From NCBI RefSeq assembly GCF_047511655.1, contig NC_133389.1:152721973-152785972 (forward strand): a stretch of DNA of 64,000 nt. The letters run 5' to 3'. The notes below the pieces were generated by a model, which saw only the letters and a program-made list of their open reading frames with translations, had not been told where the DNA came from and ran no database searches. Origin of the DNA: Castor canadensis (taxonomy: Eukaryota; Chordata; Mammalia; Rodentia; Castoridae). Below, one piece after another: positions 58,260-64,000 of this stretch. How positions within the stretch are numbered: position 1 is the stretch's first letter; every line of letters begins with the position of its first letter. The position numbers and the translations under genes were made by a program.

Positions 58260-59270
58260 AAAATAGGAATTAGTCCATGATGCCCTCAACTTTTTAATAT
58301 CTACTTTTGTAGTTAGCCTCTCTCTCTCTTTTTTTTATTCCTGATATTTTTCATAGTGTTGTAAAAGTGCTGCCTCTAGTTTCAAAACATTTTCATCACC
58401 CCTAAATCTGCTCTCTTTGTGTATGAACTTATCTGTTCTATTTGTGTATGAGTTATCTGTTATATAAAATAGAATGATATGTGACCTTTTGTGACTGTCT
58501 TTTGTCACTTAGCATAATGTTTTTTAGCTCATCCATGTTGTTTTGTACCAGTATTTCATTCTCTTTTATGCTGAATAGTATTCCATTGTATGGCTAATAT
58601 AACATTTTATATATCTTTTTTTTTTTCAGTGCTGGAAATTGAACCCAGGACCCCATGCATGCTAGGCAAGCCCTCTATCACTAGGTCCACTTCCAGCCCT
58701 CCACTCATGATATCTGTACCTTTATAGTAAGTTTTGAAATCTGGTAGTATGAGTTCTTCAAATTTATTCTTCTTTTTAGGATCATTTTGATTATTCAGAA
58801 TCCCTTGAAATTCCATATGCATTTTAGGATTGATTTTTGCATATCTTCACAGAAGGGCATGGAAATTTGACAGGATTTGCATTGAATCTGTAGATTATTT
58901 TGAGCAATATTATCATCATAACAACATTGTCTTCCAATCCATGAGCACAACACAACTTCCCATTTATTTAGGTCTTCTTTGTTTTTAACAATGTTATAGT
59001 TTCACTGTACAAGTATGTCACTTCCATGTTTAAATTCGTTCCTGAGTATTTTATTCTTGCTTATGCTCGCTCCCACATTTTACTTTTCTTTTTTGGGAAG
59101 TTTACTTTTCTTTTTTGAGCAGTGGCTTGATTTTTGTTGCATTCTGTGGCAGAGCCCAGCAACAAAAGATTTTGTTCTAGATCAACTTTGTATTTTTTTG
59201 TTTTGCAGCAAAAGAATCTTTTACAGTAGCTAGTCTGCCATATTGTCATTAGTGGAAGTCTTTTTTAATT
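58260..59270 (-). mobile_element. Old L1 fragment
   Basis: Minus-strand L1 text (CTTAGCATAATGTTTTTTAG; GAATAGTATTCCATTGTATG; CATTGAATCTGTAGATTATT) interrupted by an ID-like SINE at about 58610-58700. Confidence 0.7.
58610..58700 (-). repeat. ID-like SINE nested in old L1
   Basis: T-run, GTGCTGGAAATTGAACCCAG, CTTCCAGCCC end. Confidence 0.8.
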
Positions 59271-59719
59271 TTTAAAACTCATTGAAAATATTTATACATA
59301 TGTATATTATATATATATGTAATGTATAAAATTCAAAAGAAGAACAGAAAATTAAAATCTCTTTTTTTATTATCCAAAAGGTTAAGTAACTACAGATTAC
59401 AGGTTTTTTTGAATTTTTGTAATAAATTAGATCCGAATACAAGTAATTATTTAAAATATTAAAGGTGAAGCTCTTTAAAGATTTTATTATTTTTTTTGCA
59501 AAGATATTTTTTAGCTGTTTTTTAATCCTATTAAAATAGGACTGATTTTATAGCCTTACAAAATCTTCCCAGTTGAAAACTACTGTACTACGTTCAACTG
59601 ACTCAGAGTTTTGTTTTATACAATTTTTCATTTTCCAAGCTTGTCAAGCTAACATTAAATGTTATGAATATATATTAATGATAAGAATTATGTAAAATAG
59701 TTACTTTTTGTGATTTCAG

Positions 59720-60005
59720 TTACCTGCAGTCAGCCATGGTCTGAAAATATTAAATGTAAAATTCCACAAATAAATATCTCATGAGTTCTAAATAACTTTT
59801 ATTATAATCTGTCATCATACTTACTCTAGTTTATTAATTATTATCATTAATCTTTTATCGTACTGCTCTATAAACCTTAGTATAGATGTATATGTACAGG
59901 AAAAATTACAGCATGTATATGGTTTAGTACTATCTGAGGTTTCAGGTGTCCACTGGGGTATTTGAAGAATATCCTGAAGGATAAGGGGAGGGAAACTGCT
60001 GTATA
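59720..60005 (+). mobile_element. Short Tigger-type DNA transposon derivative
   Basis: Begins CAGTTACCTGCAGTCAGCC and ends with TTTCAGGTGTCCACTGGGG ... GGATAAGGGGAGGG. The 3' half is homologous to 48880-49137. An internal deletion leaves no coding potential. Confidence 0.6.
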
Positions 60006-60465
60006 CATAAGCCTCTTCTACACCAAGTTATATAAAATCTTTTCTAAAATTTCTTAAATTATATAATATACTGTATAGTACACCTAACTCATATAATTGA
60101 AAACCTTTATTTTCATCAAATTGTTGTATGTGAGTAATTTAGAATTATTTGAAAGAGTATAAAAGTACTTCATTATACAAAATCAATTTTAATAAGCCAG
60201 AATAGGTGTGTAATTGAGCATAGAATGAAGGAACTACATAATCCCATTTTTAATCTGCCTTGATTGTATTCTGGTACCTTTGGAAGTCATTTAATAAAAA
60301 TTTTGATTTCTTATGTATAGAATAGAAATTATTTTTTCTACATAATATAAGGTACCACAGTAGGAAAGATAAAAGATTTGTTTAATATAAAACATTCTAC
60401 TAAAATGTTACATTTTTAGTTGATAATATGTTTAAACTCTTTCATCTATTAAATGATAGGAGAAA

Positions 60466-60513
60466 ATGGAATTGAGTATGATGCCAGCATGGAACAGTGT
60501 AACAGCTCATTAA
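60466..60513 (+). promoter_or_regulatory. CARF: uORF overlapping the CARF start codon
   Basis: An ATG at 60466, also in a strong context (A at -3, G at +4), lies 23 bases before the CARF ATG in another frame. It has two further in-frame ATGs (60478 and 60481) and reads 15 codons to TAA at 60511-60513, 25 bases into the CARF coding sequence. By scanning rules such an overlapping uORF should lower CARF translation, or force leaky scanning. Confidence 0.6.
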
Positions 60514-61460
60514 GAGTCAACTGTAATGATGGCGAAGAGTCAAAAACAGAAGCTCAAGAATTTGAGGTAGGGATTCAGCTGGGAATTTTTATCCATTCTT
60601 AGGCAAACCAGCATGCCATTTAATTACTTTTCACATTTAAAGACTAGTTCTTCAATGTTTCAAGACTTTTAGTGTGATGAGTGTGGTGGCACACACCTGT
60701 TTTCCCAGTACTCTAGAGGCAGAGGTAAGAGGATGGTGAGTTCAAGGCCAGCCTGTATTACATAGCAAAACCCTGTCTCAAAACTTAAAAAATATAATTT
60801 CAATATTTTTTTCACGTATCCTATCATATACTTAATTTAATAATAATTTAAATTTGTAATACAAAGTTTTAAATTAATGTTTAGATATATTCAAAAAACT
60901 TATATACAAAGAAAATCTGTATGTCAAATTATATTTCATCATTTCTGGATGCACTCCCATGTACAATTTTATCTTAATAAAATTGAGATAATAAGATACA
61001 AAATAAAAATCAAACATTTCACTTAACCAATCCTTTGTGTGAGCTGGAATGCAGCACACACAGGCTCTGGATTCAATACCCAGCTTTGCAAAAAATAATA
61101 CTTTGCAAAAGTAAAATGAACAATTAACTGAAAATTAATGTCTTCCTGTTTTTATTACACACATTCTATTTTTTCTTAAATAGTGATCATATGTTTTACA
61201 AAGACTGAATTGATTTTTTTTCTTTGCAAAAGCATCTGACCTGTATGGAGTCTGGGAATCCTTCCTTTGAACAAAATGATTCTTCTACAGTTTTACCAAT
61301 CACTATTCCTGAAGCAAATGATTCACTCACATCACAGAATACATCAGGTCCCCTAACTCAGACACAGACTCTTTCTGCAGAGCAATTCCAGATAGTGGAC
61401 CAAAATGGGCAACCTATTCAATATGAACTTCAGTCATTGGGGGATTCTAGTACACAGATG
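60489..61460 (+). CDS. CARF: CARF, calcium-responsive transcription factor, N-terminal part (2 coding exons)
   Basis: CARF (also ALS2CR8) is a nuclear calcium-responsive transcription factor first described for neuronal BDNF promoter activation. Exon A (60460-60566) carries the start codon at 60489 in a good context (A at -3, G at +4) and encodes 26 residues beginning MEQCNSSLRV and ending at a GAG|gtag donor. Exon B (61233-61460) encodes 76 more residues, including TQTQTLSAEQF and DQNGQPIQYELQSLG, and ends at an ATG|gtgagt donor. Both junctions are phase 0. The 102 residues match the acidic, Ser/Thr/Gln-rich N-terminus of CARF; the DNA-binding region and C-terminus are encoded beyond 64000. 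The divergent neighbour WDR12 supports the call by synteny. A 15-codon uORF overlaps the start. Confidence 0.93.
60672..60795 (+). repeat. B1-like SINE between the two CARF coding exons
   Basis: GAGTGTGGTGGCACACACCT, CAAAACCCTGTCTCAAAAC. Confidence 0.8.
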
Positions 61461-61999
61461 GTGAGTATATTTTATAAAGAACCATATTAAGCTGTTTATC
61501 AGAATTTATTAGTCTTACTAGATGACCTTAATTTCTTGACTCTGTTGATTTACATTGTGCTGAAAATACTGTTTCTATAATTTTCATTTTTCTATAAGGG
61601 TTATTTTAAAAAATTTCCTTTTAGGACTACAAATAGTACTTTAAGTGAGTCCTTCTTAACCATTTATGTCTACACACACTGGTGCTTTAAGATGTGGGAA
61701 ATGTAATATAATCTGTAACTAGTGTGGAAGTGCCAAAGTTCATAGGTAACTTACATTTTTGTTAATGTAAGACTGAACTCAAGGTTATTGATTATTAACA
61801 TCTAACTCACTGACTTCTATACTATATGCCAGAAATGCCTCTAAAAAAAACAATAGTCATACCATATGTGTACTGGGAATTAGAGAGATCCTTTCTTATC
61901 TTTATAGATAGATAGATAAATATGTGTTGTGAGAATAACAATATTTAAAGATGAAACAGATGAGAATGCTAATTTAAACTGTTAGTTAAAAGTATTTTT

Positions 62000-62185
62000 G
62001 AAGATCAGGAGGATCGTGGTTTGAAGACAGCCCTGGGCAAATAGTTTGTGAGCCCCTATCTCAAAAAAACTCATCACAGAAAAAGCCTGGTGGAGAGACT
62101 CAAGCTATAAAAGCACCTGTCTAGCAAGTGTGAGGCCCTGAGTTCAAAATTGAGTGCTACTAAAAAAAAAAAAAAAAAAAAAAAG
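62000..62185 (+). repeat. Composite SINE, head truncated
   Basis: Begins GATCAGGAGGATCGTGGTTT, tail GCCTGGTGGAGAGACTCAAG, A-run of about 23. Confidence 0.85.
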
Positions 62186-62394
62186 TGTTTTTGATCAAAT
62201 TCATACTTTGAGTAGAAAGATGATTTTGATTGAAATGAGGAAAAGTACTGAGAAAAACAATTCTAATTTGTTCTCTGGTTAATAAGCGTATACATATATA
62301 AATAACACTATGAAGGATAATGGGTCTCGTCTGTTTATCTGAATTTTCTAAATTGGATATTTATCATTTTCATAGTAAAAATTATTATTAATTT

Positions 62395-62935
62395 TTTTAC
62401 TGGAGTTTGATATCAGGGCCTCATGCTTACTAGGCAGGTGCTCTACCATTTAAGCCATTCCACCAGCTCTTAAAAAAATTATTTCTAAAAGCATAATAAT
62501 TTCCATCAGAAATTATATCAACAGGTAAACATTTTATATAGAATCAAGGGCATTCTGTAGTTTGTGTCATTTTGCTCCTTTATATTGTTTAGATTTTTTT
62601 TTTTTTTTTGTGGTACTAGGGTTTGAACTAAGGACCTCTGGCTTGGTAGGAAGGTGCTCTACCACTTGAGCAATGCTCCCAGACCCCTTTTGCTTTAGTA
62701 GTTTTAAGGTAGGATATTGACATTTTTGCTTGGAGCTGGCCTCAAACTGTGCTCCTGCTACCTGTATCCTTGCTCTTAGTTGAAATGACAAGGGCAGGCC
62801 ATCATGTCTGGCTTATTTGCTAAGATAGAGTCTTACTAACTTTTTGCTCAGGCTGATTCTGGCCTCAAACCATGAACATCCACATCTCTGCCTCCAAAGT
62901 AGCTGGGAATACAGGTGTGAGTCACTGCCCCCTGC
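62395..62935 (-). repeat. Two minus-strand SINEs (one ID-like, one trimeric)
   Basis: 62395-62470 (CATGCTTACTAGGCAGGTGC) and 62598-62935, whose tail, middle head and final head (CAAAGTAGCTGGGAATACAG) follow in order. Confidence 0.75.
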
Positions 62936-63244
62936 CCGAGTTATTTAGATTCTTCAGTTTAGAGTAATTGGTGTATATATGTGACTTAGGGTAGGGCAAC
63001 CCTTTAAAAAAATTTTTTTTAAGAGCTCAAGGCACCCCTTCTACCATGGAGATACCCCTCAGCCCAGGGGTTCCTCTTTGTGTTTAAGCATATTCCTGAG
63101 CCTGTCAAGGACTGAAAAGCAGAGAAAGGGTAAACTTTTTATAACCATGTTGTATCACCAGCAGAAGTTAATATGCAACAAATAATTTGAATGTGAAACA
63201 AACTATATTTTATTTTTTCTAGTCCAGATTTGAATACTTCTGTT

Positions 63245-63335
63245 TGCTTGTTTCTGGTGGTCTGGGGTTTGAACTCAGCACCATACACTTGGTAGGCAGG
63301 CACTCAACCACTTGAGCCACTCTTTGAGCCCCAGA
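63245..63335 (-). repeat. ID-like SINE with flanking duplication
   Basis: CTGGTGGTCTGGGGTTTGAA to TTGAGCCCC. CCAGATTTGAATACTTCTGT occurs at both edges (63223-63242 and 63331-63350), an exact duplication of about 20 bases. Confidence 0.85.
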
Positions 63336-63489
63336 TTTGAATACTTCTGTATTTTCACCTTTATTTGATATTTTTTTAATTTCTATCAGAATGTTTAGAA
63401 AGTCTGCATGTTCTCACAGAAGGACCAAGGAGTCTAAATATACAAAGGGCTGTTATTTTACACATGACTTCTTTCCTTAAAAGTAAAGT

Positions 63490-63935
63490 TGTTAGCCTTT
63501 TTCAGTAGCTCACATCTGTAATCCTAGCTACTCGAGATATGGAAATGAGGAGGATTGCAGTTTGAGGCCATCCCAGGCAAAAGGTTAGTAAGACCATCAC
63601 AACAAGAAAAAAAACTGGATATAGTGCCATGTGTCTGTCATTCCAGCTATGTGGGAAAGCATAAAAAAGTTATTACTTGAGCCTTGACCCAACCCTTCTT
63701 GTTTTAGGTATTTTTTGTATGGAGTCACAATTTTTTGTCTAGTTCTGCCTGGACTGAGATCCTTATACGTATGCCTCCTGCATCGCTAGGATGACACCAC
63801 GCTCAGTTTATTGGTTGGTATGGGGGGCGGGATATCACTAACCTCTTTGCCCTAGTTGGCCTCAAACCGAGATCCTTTTGATTTCCACCTCAGAGTATCT
63901 GGGATTACAGGCCTGAACCACTGCACCCAACCCTG
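63490..63935. repeat. Plus then minus B1-like SINE remnants
   Basis: 63490-63700 plus (CACATCTGTAATCCTAGCTA, two heads) and about 63815-63935 minus (GTATCTGGGATTACAGGCC). Confidence 0.65.
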
Positions 63936-64000
63936 TTTTTGCCTTTGTTTAGGTTAAATAACATCATGAAATATTGGTAGGCAGAAGAGAGTGGTGGTTA

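Overview
This is a mammalian nuclear window with intron-rich genes, CpG-island promoters, canonical GT-AG splice sites and dense LINE/SINE content. The SINEs are mostly composites: a 7SL/B1-related head joined to an ID-like tRNA-derived tail (tail key words: GGCTCAAG.GGTAGAG, CTAGCAAG, GAGTTCAAACCCC). This structure, with rodent-type young L1s, suggests a rodent, probably a castorimorph such as beaver. That placement is an inference from repeat style. Gene content matches the conserved ICA1L - WDR12 - CARF block (human 2q33).

Layout. 1-2.5 kb: young L1 sequence. 2.5-13 kb: no assigned gene. It holds an unidentified splice-flanked ORF (2663-2797), an unknown processed retrocopy with target-site duplication (2912-3498), and a nearly full Tigger1 transposase fossil (about 8880-11425). 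13.0-14.2 kb: CpG island, best read as the ICA1L promoter and first exon facing left; no ICA1L coding exon is visible, so they probably lie left of the window. 21.05-44.77 kb: the complete WDR12 gene on the minus strand, 13 coding exons that join without a break into 423 codons. 44.4-46.0 kb: CpG island acting as a divergent promoter, with two convergent ZNF143-type motifs, an NRF1 site and an E2F-like site. 45.5-64 kb: 5' part of CARF on the plus strand. Two coding exons (102 residues) lie at 60.49-61.46 kb; the rest of the gene lies to the right.

Two processed pseudogenes can be named. RANBP1 (minus, 29.05-29.66 kb) and RPS6 (plus, 41.9-42.89 kb) are each split by a later SINE with its own duplication, and RPS6 itself sits inside an old L1.

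WDR12 acts in the PES1-BOP1-WDR12 (PeBoW) complex for 60S ribosome maturation. CARF is a calcium-responsive transcription factor. They share a promoter but no evident pathway. I found no undescribed multi-gene system. The most useful leads are an overlapping uORF at the CARF start codon that may extend into an upstream exon, the paired ZNF143 sites, an L1 insertion with a duplicated 3'UTR, and several retro-insertions with exact target-site duplications. SINE boundaries are read by eye and are approximate (about +/-15 bases).
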